In this document: positions 37,268 to 48,710 of the stretch, in pieces
How positions within the stretch are numbered: position 1 is the first letter of the stretch
Layout: every line of letters begins with the position of its first letter
Origin: Clarkia xantiana subsp. parviflora
Taxonomy: Eukaryota > Streptophyta > Magnoliopsida > Myrtales > Onagraceae
NCBI GenBank assembly: GCA_036873135.1
Contig: JAPTYO010000007.1
Coordinates: 25,526,763-25,590,762, forward strand
DNA length: 64,000 nucleotides
Direction of reading: 5' to 3'
The notes under the pieces: generated by a model
What the model saw: the letters and a program-made list of their open reading frames with translations, nothing else
What the model was told of the DNA's origin: nothing
The model's database searches: none
Translations under genes and position numbers: made by a program

Positions 37268-38018
37268 GGGGTGTTTGGATGGACATAATGTGAGCTACAT
37301 AATGTAAAGTTAGATTGCAGTGTTTGGTTGTGCTGTAACGTGGAACGTAATGTTAGATTACAATGTTTGGTATGTGTTATAATGTGCATTGTAATGTGAT
37401 TTTATTATTATTATATTAATCTATATGAGAGTATATTACTTCTTAATATGATAATATTTAAAAAAAAAATATTTAAACAACAACTAACTTCTTAAAGATT
37501 ATGTGTGTGGTTAATACTATAGTCATTCATACTAAATATTTAAACTCAATACGCACAACTACTAAAATTATATTAATTAAAACATTTTATATAGTTTTAT
37601 AAGATAATTTTCATAAAAAAATCGTAACGAAAAAGATTAACTCATTTTATACGAATATCATGTGCATTATTATTTATTATAATAATGAGTTACGAAGTAT
37701 ATAAAAAATAAAATAATAATATTAATGACAATATTATTATCATAATAAACTATAAAGATAATACCAAATATTTTATCTATTTAATAAATAATAATAAAAT
37801 AATAACACTATGTAATGTCGGACGTAATCTCACATTACATCTGTTTTTTGATGTAATCTCACGTTACGTTGAATGAAGTTTGGACATAATCTCATATTAC
37901 AATAGATATTACATTACAATACATATTACATCTTTTAGTAAACTGAACAACATAATATGAATGTAATGTGAGACGTAATATGAAATTATATGCACAGTAC
38001 ATCCATACAAACATCCCC
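37268..38018. mobile_element. Harbinger/Tourist-like MITE, copy 2
   Basis: A 751-bp relative of the element at 15,664-16,467. The left end is GGGGTGTTTGGATGGACA and the right end is TCCATACAAACATCCCC, followed by TTA. The shared core includes TTATTATCATAATAAACTAT and GTAATCTCACATTACATC. The termini resemble GGGG-TGTTTGG Tourist-type ends. It is non-coding and probably moved by a transposase encoded elsewhere. Confidence 0.7.
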
Positions 38019-39293
38019 TTAAACTATAGAATAATAATCTTTAACTTAAACAAATTTCCACCTAGATGATCTAAATTTAGGGCCACCTGCAGGCACCCAG
38101 CCGCCCTAACATGCCCCATAATTGTACTATGATATCATGTACAATCTTATAATAATTAATAATTGAAAATATTATCCCGCGATCTTCATTATTAATAGGT
38201 GTTAATAATTTATAACTTTAACATAATTATAAATTATTACTCAAACTTTAATTTTTTTAAATTAGTTATATGAATTTTTAATTTTCAAGCAAAGTATTAC
38301 ATTTGTTACAATTTATGTCAAATTGGATAGAAAATGAGCATGTTCTAGTTACATGAATTATTTTGATGAGTATTCAAAATGAATTCTCTAATAAATTGAA
38401 AAGAATACAGGAAACGTTGGACGTTCAATTGAAATATACTATTTGAATTGGGGATTTCAAAGTGAACGTCTAATTTAAAACATTCTTTACGATTATTTCA
38501 ATTTACTGTCTAATTCATCTTAAATACATATAAAAAACGTCATGTAACTGAACATGCTTATATTAGGTCTAATTTGACGTAAATTGTAAAAATATAGCAA
38601 TTTGTTCAAAAATTAAAAGTTCATATATCCAATTTTAATTTTTTTTTAAAGTTCGAGTAGTAGTTTATATATTGTATAAAGTATATCTAACAACTGCTTA
38701 TATACACAACCCAACCCTCTCTAGTCTAACACATTTCCTCTTCTTTGACTAATTCCTTCTCCATTCATTGGTTTGGATGATATTCCTCCCCTCTAGGCTC
38801 TAGCCACAAAAATTAATTGAGAAAAAAACATTATTGAATTGTTCAATCATATAGAATGAATTCGATTTTCAGACCCTTCTTTTTGGTAAGCGATTTTCAG
38901 ACCCATCATATCATTACCGAACAAATAATTTTCATTCTTATTATGATGATGAAATATGATAATTAAGTTGTACCAAACTACGACTCTCTTTTTAATAATT
39001 AAGTTGTACCAAACTACATCATATCATAGGCAAATATCTTATTTTCTCATACTTATAAATTTTTTGAGCCCGATCTAGATATTTTTTCACAGATAGGATT
39101 CACCCCTGCATGCTCACGATTATGATGACACGAAATTAGATCACATTAGTCCATATTCATGATTGCACTGCATCCCCAGACATATACGTATTTTTAAATG
39201 CATATAAGAGAAGATCGGATTTTTATATCCACATTTTTCAGACACGGGTCTAGGCCCGTGCACGTTTACTCAACATTTCTATTTCCTCTATTT
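38019..39293. other. Intergenic; no gene seen
   Basis: AT-rich. AATTAAGTTGTACCAAACTAC occurs twice near 38,960-39,015, a short local repeat. Nothing else was seen. Confidence 0.5.
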
Positions 39294-40262
39294 TGAGAAA
39301 CCGATGATAAGACCCGGAAAAGGCGCCTATGGACAAGCAAAGTATTCGTCAAGATGTAACAACGCGGTTTCAAATTGTGTGTGTCATCCATCATAAAATA
39401 GAGTCAATCAAGGGTTAAGCCATTGGTTGACTCTGGGGCATGTGATGTATATACACCCAATTTGAACTTGTCTCCATTCAGATTGTCTTATTTTGATCAC
39501 CCCACTTACGATTATAATTCGAAACTTGGACCCGAGCACTTGACCCACAACGCGAACAGCCTGGACAAGCAAAAGTATTCGCCTGGACCCGTCCGCTGGC
39601 CCAATCTTATCTAGGTGAGATCAGGCCAGCCCACCCGATCTCTCCTAGGAGAGATCGGGTTAGCCCACCCGATCTCCCCTAGGAGAGATCGGGTCAGCTG
39701 GCCCAATCTCTCCTAGGAGGGATTGGTCCAGCTTGGACCAATCCCAGGCCTTGAGGGTCGGATTTTTCGCCCGACCCTGAAGGTCTCGGGAGCCTTCCCG
39801 AACGTCATACCCCCCTCTCAGGGGTGTACTCGACGTCCCGAACCTTGCCACCAAAACCGTCACTCGTGGCGACCCGACCTCATTTTCCCCATCCGACACT
39901 TAGACTTTTTCACCCACCTCTGCTATTAAGGGTTTAATCCTATCGTTATATGTTAATTAAGTACGTTTAGGGGTTAACGGTGTCATTAAGTCATCATAAT
40001 CCCCACGAAGTCTATATATATTGCTCAAGTTCTATTCATTTGGATCATGTTGCATCTTTACACGTTTTAGCTCTGCCTTCTCTGTAAGATTTCCTCTATC
40101 TAGAAACCCGAACTTACTTAGGCATCAAAGAGGGTTCACCGAGCACCAGCCCCCCACCTCTCCGTGCTCGGTATTTCCCCTTGTGCATGTTTGCAAGGAA
40201 CAGAGCAACGGATTAGAAAGTCGAGCTAACAGATCGGAAATAAGAGCAGATTACCCGTGAGA
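39294..40262 (+). repeat. Ty3/gypsy-type LTR or LTR fragment
   Basis: No coding content. A TATA element (CTATATATA) near 40,011 is followed by CATCAAAGAGGGTTCACCGA and CACCAGCCCCCCA, then a downstream CTTGTGCATG block. The same order (TATA, CATCGGAGAGGGTTCGCCGG, CACCCCCCC, CTTGTGCAGG) occurs in the LTR at about 63,200-63,834, so both belong to related families. A 39,610-39,730 block repeats the palindrome GATCTCTCCTAGGAGAGATC. LTR limits are approximate and no partner LTR was found. Confidence 0.55.
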
Positions 40263-40263
40263 A

Positions 40264-40647
40264 GTGTTACACGGATTGAAGACCCGTCAACCCGAGGTAC
40301 ACGTCTTAATATATCATGTTGTTGCTTCTGACAGTAGAATTGTTCATTCTACGGGAGAGAAAAGAATTGCTCATGCAACATCAGATAAGAGAATCCTTCA
40401 TGTTGTTGTTGATAGGTCACCTGATGATCATCCATTGAACGATTCTAAGGAAGCACAGGATCACATGGCAGGTACTATACCTTTTACAAATTCTATGACC
40501 TGGATTGTTGATTCTGGTGCTACAAACCACATAATTCATCGTAATGATTGGTTAGTTGATTTACAGATCAACACAACTCCTTTCAGTATGTTTACTTGCC
40601 AAATGGTCACAAATGCAAGGTTACTCACATTGGTAGTTGTCATTTGA
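40264..40647 (+). pseudogene. Copia gag-protease fragment
   Basis: Contains the aspartic protease active-site signature TWIVDSGATNHI (D-S-G) near residues 78-89. The part before it is a short gag remnant without a clear zinc knuckle. It ends at a premature stop, and the protease C-terminal half continues in another frame. Confidence 0.75.
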
Positions 40648-40745
40648 CAACTACTAAACACTTGATTGGTGTTTTGCTTGTGTCTGACTTCAAATATAAC
40701 CTCATCTCTGTTTCAAAGCTACATCATCAGTTAAAATGAAAAGTT

Positions 40746-41570
40746 ATGTTCACTGCTGATAGTGTGTTCACTCAGGACCTCTCCGGTGGGCAGATTATGA
40801 GGATTGGTACCCAGACTAAAGGGCTTTATATCTTGCAAACTCATTTACTGCAGGAAGAGTCCAAAGTACCTACAGATGTTGTTGTTACTCAGACAGGGGA
40901 GATTGAATCTTTCCTTTGGCATCGTCGACTAGGACATATATCTTCAAGACAATTAGCTCAATTGAAGACATTGAATTTGAGTCAAATTAGTTGTATTAAG
41001 GGTTGCAATGTTTGTTCTATGGCAAAACAGTCAAGACTTTCTTTCCCTGATAGTAGTTCTCATGCAATTGAACCCTTTGATTTGATTCATCTCGATTTAT
41101 GGGGTCCTTATAAGATTCCAACTATAAAGGGATACAAATATTTTCTCACGATTGTCGGTGATCATAGTAGATGTACATGGGTTTATCTGATGAGGTGTAA
41201 GAGTGACAATGTGCTTTACATCAAGAATTTTATGATCTTGATCAAAACTCAGTTTGGAAAATCTGTTAAAGTTCTCAGAAGTGATAATGGATGGGAGTTC
41301 ATTAACTTTATATGCAGTTATTTGTTTACTCAGTTGTGTATTAGACATCAAACTAGTTGCGCTTTTACACCTCAACAGAATGAGCGTGTTGAAAGCTCAC
41401 TAGTCATCTCCTTAATATTGCAAGAGTTTTTCGTCTTCAAGCTTCGATTCCAATTAAAGTCTGGAGTTATTGCATTCTCGCAGCTTGTTATGTTATCAAC
41501 CTTCCCCCAACTGGTGTACTTCAAAACAAGTCACCTTATGAGGTTCTTTACGGAAAATTACCAACTCTGA
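40746..41570 (+). pseudogene. Copia integrase fragment
   Basis: GAG-pre-integrase zinc site LWHRRLGHIS plus CIKGCNVCSMAK (H-H-C-C). The core has HLDLWGPYKIPTIKGYKYF (first catalytic D), RSDNGWEF (second D) and TPQQNERVESS (E). The downstream reading frame degenerates after about residue 220. Integration activity is not expected. Confidence 0.8.
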
Positions 41571-42215
41571 ATCATCTTAAAGTCCTTGGTTGTTTATGCT
41601 TTGCAACTTATTTAAATAATTCAGACAAGTTTGCTCATCAATCATCACCTGGAATATTTTTTGGTTACTCTTTGACGAAGAAGGGCTATATAATCTTGGA
41701 CATTAAGGACTTTTACTTTCTATAAGCAGGGATGTCCATTTTCATGAGGATATTTTCACTTTTTAGATGACAAAGGATGACCTCAAAAGTCTTATACCAC
41801 ATCTTCATGATGGTGTTTTATTCAACGATCTACACCTTCTTCACGAAACAGCTCTGCGACCTGATAATAATCGGGATGTGAATCATAATCCTGTTGTGAA
41901 TCATCCTAATGCATATCCCCCAACCACTACTAATCCTGCTGTGAATCACCCTATTGCAGATCTTCCACGAAGAAGTGCTAGGTCATCTAGACTTCCATCT
42001 TATCTAGATGATTACATTACCGCAAATGCTAACACAAATGCCATTTTTGGAATAGATAAGTCCATTACTTATGGATACTTGGGGTCTAAGTTTAAATGTT
42101 ATTTGGCTTCTTCTGGGAAAATACACGAACCTCATACTTTCAGAGAGGCAGCAAATGATGCTAACTAGATCAAGACTATGAGAGAAGAAATTCAAGCTCT
42201 ACATGATAACAATAC

Positions 42216-42850
42216 TTGGGAATTATTGATTTACCTCCAAACAAGTTATCTATAGGTTGCAAGTGGGTCTATAAAGTCAAATACAACTCGGATGGATCAT
42301 TAGAGATATATAAAACACGATTAGTTGCTAAGGGCTACACTCAAGTTGAGGCACTGATTATACATAGACGTTCTCACCTGTTGCAAAGATGGCCACAGTG
42401 GGAATATTCCTAGCCTTAGCAGCTGCTAAATCTTGGGGCTTATTTCACATGAATGTTAATGCCTTTATTCAAGGAGATTTAATTGAAGAGGTGTATATGG
42501 ACATACCACATGGTTTTGAGGATTTTCAATCAAAATTCAAGAGATCAAATATTGTTTGTAAACTCAGAAAATCTTTATATGGCCTAAAGCAAGCTTCAAG
42601 ACAATGGAATGTCAAGTATACTCAATCTCTAGTTGCTTATGGTTACACACAAAGTAAGTCATACTATTCCCTTTTTAGCAAGAAACAAGGTACTAATATG
42701 GTTTTCTTGCTCATTTACGTCGATGACCTGCTAATCACTGGATCTGACATCAAGATGGTTAATGAACTAAAGGCTATCTTGAGCTCTCATTTCAAACTGA
42801 AAGATCTGGGCTCTCTTCGATATTTCATTGGGTTAGAGGTAGCTAGATAG
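42216..42850 (+). pseudogene. Copia reverse transcriptase fragments
   Basis: Two overlapping frames, 42216-42413 and 42389-42850. VYKVKYNSDGSLE and RLVAKGYTQ start the domain, and a frameshift near 42,350 moves it to the second frame. NAFIQGDLIEEVYMDIPHGF, CKLRKSLYGLKQASRQWN and the catalytic YVDD box (LLIYVDDLLITGSD) follow. A TAG ends the frame after GLEVAR. Confidence 0.85.
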
Positions 42851-42939
42851 AATGCTGGTCTTGTGTAGCTCAAAGGAAGTATGCACTAGAATTAATAATT
42901 ACTGTCGGTCTTGGTGCTGCTAAACATGCAGCCACTACA

Positions 42940-43758
42940 ATGGAAGTAAATCTGAAACTTACTACACCATCTTATGATGAGTATACAGGACAAACATCTT
43001 CTGATTTGTTGTTTGGGGACATTGAACTATATAGACGCCTGGTTGGGAAGCTGTTGTACCTGACTATGACACGACCTGATATTGCATATTCAGTGCAACG
43101 TTTGAGTCAGTTTATTCATGCTCCAAAAAATTCCCATTACGATGCAGCAATGAGAGTCATTAGATACATAAAAGGGAGTCCAGGACATGGTTTATTCTAT
43201 CTAATACTTTATTGTGATTCAGATTGGGGGTCTTGTATATACAACATGAGATCACTTAGCATTTACTATGTCAAACTTGGCTCTGCTATGGTGGCTTGGA
43301 AAGTAAAGAAGCATTCCCCCTCACGTGTGGGCTGAAATACTTTGAAGGCCCAACACGTGAAACTTTAATTAACAGGGGTTTAAGCTCGGCGCTGCGGAGA
43401 TTCGAACCTGCGCGCTCTGATACCATGAGAAAGTTAAGACTAACCACTTGACCAACTGTCCTAAAAGCTTAAGGTGATAGGTGAAGACGTGGTTTGTATT
43501 TATACTTCAACAACGGTACAAATTTCCAAAAATCTCATTTTTCATGAACGCACAAAGCATGTGGAATTGGACTATCATTTTACTCGCGATTGCATCCAGA
43601 ATGGGATCATTCCATCTTTTCACATTGCAACTCGACATCAACTTGCAGACTTACTTACGAAAACTCTGGGTAAATCTCAACATGATTCTCTGCTTCTGCA
43701 TTATGGAATTGTTGATAGGAAGAAGATGGGTGAATATTGGTGTGTACATATTAGTTAG
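42940..43758 (+). pseudogene. Copia RNase H remnant, interrupted
   Basis: RLVGKLLYLTMTRPDIAYSV and YCDSDWGSC are typical of the copia RT-RNase H junction. The frame breaks after WKVKKH, and a tRNA-like segment takes the place of the usual SAEAEYRA region. The C-terminal part resumes at about 43,474 (HVELDYHFTRD, HQLADLLTK). Confidence 0.8.
43312..43473 (-). repeat. tRNA-derived (SINE-like) segment inside the copia remnant
   Basis: On the minus strand, TGGTCAAGTGGT (43443-43454) fits a pol III box A and GGTTCGAATCTC (43397-43408) fits box B, 34 bp apart as in a tRNA. TGGTATCAGAGC lies between them. The acceptor stem and anticodon arm cannot be folded into a working tRNA, so it is tRNA-derived rather than a tRNA gene. 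Ends are approximate. Confidence 0.55.
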
Positions 43759-43905
43759 TTGTGTCTACGCCTAGTTATCTATGTATACATACTAGTTAGC
43801 TGTGTCTACACCTCTAGTATAAATAGTAAATGTTTTGTACTCTGTAAAGTTAGGTTGGTTCAATGAAACATTATTGAAGTCAATTTCCTCTCGATACTCT
43901 CAGTT

Positions 43906-44506
43906 AATAAATTGTACTAATTAATCCCACGTGCATTAGACAAGATTTTACCTAAGTTAAATTTATATTATAATAATACTAATCTTGTGAAATTTAAATT
44001 AATATATTTGTCACGTCATTAATTATTATAGGTAAGTTAAAAACATACGATGTTATACCTTTCAAAAAGTTTTTTTATCTCTATTTTTTATTAAAAAAAG
44101 GTGTAAATCTAGTATTGTATGAAAATTTATAAAAATTTGATTACGACATTTAAGAGTAAATAACACTATAGTAAATAAATATATTTATATACATTAAAAT
44201 TATATATATTATTATTTTTTGACGTGAATTTTATTATGATGCATTTTAAAATTTGAAGTCGCCACATGTGTTATAGTGTACAGTAATATGCATTTAAAAT
44301 CACTTTAAAATTGATTATACATATAAAATCGATTTCACCACACATAATAATTAATTAATTTAATTTATATAGATATATATCTTAAGATTTAGGCATGATA
44401 AGATGATTATAGAACCAATACATTTGTTCATTTACTTTCTCTTTCTTACTTTCTATTGAAATTTCACAAGAAATTACACATTTTTAAGATTTAGTCTTAT
44501 ATATAT
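43906..44506. other. AT-rich target region beside the gypsy element
   Basis: No gene or structure seen. The last bases before 44,507 are the pre-insertion sequence of the gypsy element. Confidence 0.6.
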
Positions 44507-44511
44507 AATCC

Positions 44512-45186
44512 TGTTGGATCGCGGTGGAACTCCGGCACGGCGCTTGACGGTGGTCCGAACTCCTTAGCTCCACGCAATCCTGCAAAGAGGGGATAGACCG
44601 GGCGGTGGCTCGGAATCCCTCTCCGATGCTTAAATGAGTATATGGCAAGAGTAGGCAAGTATGTCTGTAAAAAAGGTCCTCTCAAACCTGGGGAGTTTCC
44701 ACCCTTTTATAGGGGAAGTCTAACCCCAGTTACCTGATTTATCGCCTGGGCCGCTGGCCCATATCCCGCGTATTTCGCTCGTTTATCTGTTACTCCGGAT
44801 ATATCGGCCCACGATCCCGCTATCTTAGCGGATGCGTATCTTGGCCTTATACTCTTGTCGCAAGCCTCGACCACTGTCGGAGACTCCAGAGTTGTATCAT
44901 CACTGCCCGGGGCCTCTCGCCATCATGACTTGGCCCATTCTTCTCCGAGATCTTCCATCGGGGCCTGCTCACAGGCATCGTGGCCTATTCATAGGCGTGT
45001 TCGTCGGGGCTAGCTGTTCAGCTAACTGTTCACTTCACGGGTCCGACTCCGTCGGGACCTTTCCTTGTCGGGGCGCGTACCGTCGGGACCTTCTCTCTTG
45101 GGCTTTTGGGCCTGATCCAGGGCCCAGTGGGCTGGGCCACCGTCTATTCATCGTTAAGGGCCTAACGGCTACGCCAGAATCCATCA
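44512..45186 (-). repeat. 3' LTR of the gypsy element
   Basis: 675 bp, identical by direct comparison to the copy at 49734-50408. It contains the minus-strand TATA-like CTATAAAAG at 44704-44712. Confidence 0.95.
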
Positions 45187-45198
45187 TTTGCCCCCAAG
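45187..45198 (-). other. Polypurine tract of the gypsy element
   Basis: Minus-strand TCTTGGGGGCAAA ends directly against the 3' LTR, the expected place for plus-strand priming. Confidence 0.75.
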
Positions 45199-45363
45199 AC
45201 ATGAGGGACTTTAAAGTTCGTCGTGTCTTTAACTTCTGACCTCCCGATGAATCGGGGACCCTGGCCTTCTCGATAATTGTCTCCACGTGGAACCTCCTTC
45301 GTTGGCCTCCCCGCTGCTTTGAGGGTAACTATTAACTTTGCTGAGAAGGCTCCTTGGTTTCTA

Positions 45364-46314
45364 GCTCACGCCCTCTGGGCGATTTTCGTCGGAGCCTACC
45401 CACTTAAGGATCCTCAGCTCACGCCCTCTGGGCGATTTTCGTCGGAGCCTACCCACTTAAGGATCCTCAGCTCACGCCCTCTGGGCGATTTTTGTCGGAG
45501 CCTACCCACTTAAGGATCCTCAGCTCACGCCCTCTAGGCGATTTTTCGGAGCCTACCCACTTAAGGATCCTCAGCCCACGCCCTCTGGGCGATTTTCGTC
45601 GGAGCCTACCCACTTAAGGGTCCTCAGCTCACGCCCTCTAGGCGATTTTTCGGAGCCTACCCACTTAAGGGTCCTCAGCCCACGCCCTCTAGGCGATTTT
45701 TCGGAGCCTACCCACTTAAGGGTCCTCAGCTCACGCCCTCTGGGCGATTTTTCGTCGGAGCCTACCCACTTAAGGGTCCTCAGCTCACGCCCTCTAGGCG
45801 ATTTTTCGGAGCCTACCCACTTTAAGGGTCCTCAGCTCACGCCCTCTAGGCGATTTTTCGGAGCCTACCCACTTAAGGGTCCTCAGCTCACGCCCTCTGG
45901 GCGATTTTTCGTCGGAGCCTACCCACTTAAGGGTCCTCAGCTCACGCCCTCTAGGCGATTTTTCGGAGCCTACCCACTTTAAGGGTCCTCAGCTCACGCC
46001 CTCTAGGCGATTTTTCGTCGGAGCCTACCCACTTAAGGGTCCTCAGCTCACGCCCTCTAGGCGATTTTTCGGAGCCTACCCACTTAAGGGTCCTCAGCTC
46101 ACGCCCTCTGGGCGATTTTTCGTCGGAGCCTACCCACTTAAGGGTCCTCAGCTCACGCCCTCTAGGCGATTTTTCGGAGCCTACCCACTTTAAGGGTCCT
46201 CAGCTCACGCCCTCTAGGCGATTTTTCGGAGCCTACCCACTTAAGGGTCCTCAGCTCACGCCCTCTGGGCGATTTGTCGGAGCCTACCCACTTAAGGGTC
46301 CTCAGCCCCCGCTG
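45364..46314. repeat. Tandem array of about 18 units inside the gypsy element
   Basis: Units of about 51-55 bp with CTCACGCCCTCT, GGCGATTTTTCG, GGAGCCTACCCACTTAAG and GGTCCTCAG. Two unit types alternate irregularly. One has GGGCGATTTTTCGTCGGAG, and the other has AGGCGATTTTTCGGAG and lacks CGT. The array sits between integrase and the PPT, where several plant gypsy lineages carry tandem repeats. The ORFs within it are periodic artefacts. Confidence 0.9.
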
Positions 46315-46460
46315 CTTCGAGTGATCTCACACGTCGGCGAGGATGTCTGCACTTAGAACAATTTGATTAGAGGCAACCTGTTTATCTTATTGATGGCTAA
46401 AACATTTTGCGTCACCTCGGGCGACTTTATTACATCACTACGTCCCTGAAAGCAATTCAA

Positions 46461-47548
46461 TCACTGAACATGACACTTTTTCAAGTGTTCCCCGCTAAAG
46501 GCGAGTTTCAACTTCCTGCCCTCGAGATCCTCCAATTTGTATGCGTTCGGGGCGGACATCCTCACAATTTTGTACGGTCTCTCCCCTTTCGGAGACATCT
46601 TGTCCATCCGATCTGAGGAGAATTCGTTTCGACGCCAGACCAGCTCCCTGACAAAGAATTGGCAGGACTTGACTCGTCGGTTGTAATACCTGGCCGTTGC
46701 CAGACGCATTTGAGCTTGGACTTTGTCGGCTTCCAACCTCTTTTCCTCGAGCAGATCTAATTCCAAGCCTCTCATGTCATCATTTGTCACAGGCTCGTAG
46801 TACCTGGCCCGATGCGACGCCACGACTATCTCCACGGGGGCGACCGCCTCCGTGCCATACACGAGGCCGAACGGAGTCTCTCCTGTTGATCGTCTGGGTG
46901 TTGTTCTGACAGCCCAAAGTACGTTCTCCAACTTGTCGAGCCATTTGCCCTTCAAGGTGTGGACTCTTTTCTTCAAACCCTTCCATCACGATCCTGTTGG
47001 CCGCCTCCGCCTGGCCATTAGTCGGAGCGTGACGAACGGAGACTGTTCGATGCTCGATGTTCAGCCCTTCAAGGTACTCCCTTATCTGGGCTCCATCGAA
47101 TGGAGGGCCATTGTTGCTGATTAACGCCTTCGGGACCCCGCATCTGGACACGATACGGGTCTGAAGGAACTTGACAACGTGACTCCCCGTCGTCTTCGCC
47201 AACGTCTTGGCTTCTATCCCTTTCAAGATATAATCAATTACCACTAGCAAATATTTACACTGACCTTTTGTTTGCGGGGGAGGTCCCATCAAGACGATGC
47301 CCCCACCGCGTGAAGGACCAAGCACTCTTAGTGGACGTCAGGTTGGCTGCGGGAGCCACAATGTTCGGGGCGTACCTCTGGCACGCCTCACAAGTTTGGA
47401 CTAGCGTTGCTGCATCCTCGCCCATCGTAGGCCAGTAATAGCCCAAGTTCAGCGCTTTCCTCTCAGTGGATTGGGCCCGATTTGAATCAGCCAACATTCT
47501 ATCATCGGGGAGTGCCCCCGTAGTCAGGTACACAACTATCGGGGTCAT
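46461..47548 (-). pseudogene. Gypsy integrase, frameshifted, with altered catalytic residue
   Basis: Three pieces on the minus strand. 47255-47548 holds the zinc-binding part (TLVQTCEACQRYA). 46780-47325 holds the core with LLVVIDYILKGIEAKTL (first D), ALISNNGPPFDG and TNGQAEAANR (E). 46461-46976 holds the C-terminal part (LWAVRTTPRRSTGETPFGLV, PYKIVRM). The usual SDNG is SNNG here, so the second catalytic Asp is Asn. A one-base difference near 46,975 shifts the frame between core and C-terminus, and another break separates zinc site and core near 47,300. Confidence 0.85.
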
Positions 47549-47577
47549 CCAAGTGGGCCCCTCCTCAGAGCCTGCTT

Positions 47578-48096
47578 CTATGGCACACGCCTCCGATGGA
47601 TTAATGACGAGATCACTCTCTCCAGGAAATGTGCCTTCCGATCTTTCTCGAGGGGTGCCCCCAAGGTAAACTTGCCCAAGGCATCTGCTTCCGCGTTGTC
47701 CTCCTTCGGGATTGCCTCAACGTCGAGACATTTGAAATTCTCTTGCAAAACTTGTGCCTCATGAATACACTTCCTCATCACCGGGCTCCTTGCTTCGCAC
47801 TGCCCTTAGGCTTGACTCCCGATCGGGCTAGCGTCGCACCTCACCTTCAAGTGATCTACTCCCGTACCTTCAGCGATCTTGAGGCCCGTGATGAGAGCTT
47901 CATACTCAGCTTTGTTGTCTGCGGCCCTGAATGTCAAGGCCCACGCCTGTCGAAGGGGCTCGCCTCCACCGGGCGGAATCAGTACGAACCTCACACCTGA
48001 TCCTTCGAAGGGCCATCCCCAAGTATTCTCCTCATGAGGCTGTTCTGATTGCTCTGCTATTTCTAGCCATCCTGCCATCGGGACCTCTGCCCCCAC
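47578..48096 (-). pseudogene. Gypsy RNase H fragment
   Basis: 48096-47806 has the RNase H block AADNKAEYEALITGLKIAEG, and 47781-47578 continues in another frame with IPKEDNAEADALGKF (the N-ADAL block). The leading DGS strand is partly recognisable as FEGSGVRFVLIPPGG. The two parts are broken by a stop and frameshift near 47,800. No reverse transcriptase palm motif is found upstream. Confidence 0.75.
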
Positions 48097-48710
48097 TGTG
48101 GTTCTTGATGCTTCATCAGGGCATCTTGCCCCCGCCGCTCCGGGCGAAATCGTGCGTCAGACCTGACGCTTTGTCGGGGCTTCTTGCCCCCGTCACAATT
48201 GCCTCCTTCCACAGGACCCGCTCCTTCATGATCGGGAGTGTAGACTAGGCTATACAATCAGCCAACGCCTTGCCCCTTTCAGCCGCAAATTCATACGCAT
48301 CTAAGCTATAATCACTAGCGCAAAGAAGCAATTCTACCAGGCAACAATCCAATCACATCAAAAACGGGGAACCTGTCCCCCTCCTAGTGCTATTACTTGA
48401 ATGAAAACTAAGCAAAAAATGATCAAATAGAGAAAGGATGGCTCGCCTGGACCGAAGCGAACGACTCCGAGATGCTGCAACGTCTCCTCCCGCAAAGAGC
48501 CCTTAATGGATCAGTTGATGACTCTTCTCTTTTCTTGTCGGGTCCCGGAAGATGTACCTGCCGCGGGCTCCGCCTCGGGTTTCTTCTTCTTCGGGGACCA
48601 ATCACGGGATCGTGAGCGGGATCGCGATCGAGATCGGGACCGATCACGACCTCACTTTTCAGCAATGAACTCTTTAAGCTTCCCCTCTCGATCAGCTTCT
48701 CTATCTCCTT

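Larger units (their letters stand above)
40264..43905 (+). mobile_element. Degenerate Ty1/copia retrotransposon
   Basis: Order protease, integrase, reverse transcriptase, RNase H along the plus strand, the copia order. The frames are broken by stops and shifts, and RNase H has an insertion/deletion. The tail (43,750-43,905) holds a TATAAATAG box and TTGTACTCTGTAAAG, resembling the remains of a 3' LTR. No matching 5' LTR is present. The left side is occupied by the gypsy-type LTR ending at about 40,262. The element is dead. Confidence 0.85.

Noticed and set aside
43385..43466. Functional tRNA gene
   Set aside because: Boxes A and B are present, but the segment does not fold into a full cloverleaf with a paired acceptor stem, so it is scored as tRNA-derived only.
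44832..45239. 135-aa plus-strand ORF, repeated at 50,054-50,428
   Set aside because: Lies in the two LTRs, antisense to the element. It is non-coding by position.
45277..45513. 78-aa ORF
   Set aside because: Translation of the tandem array in the gypsy element.
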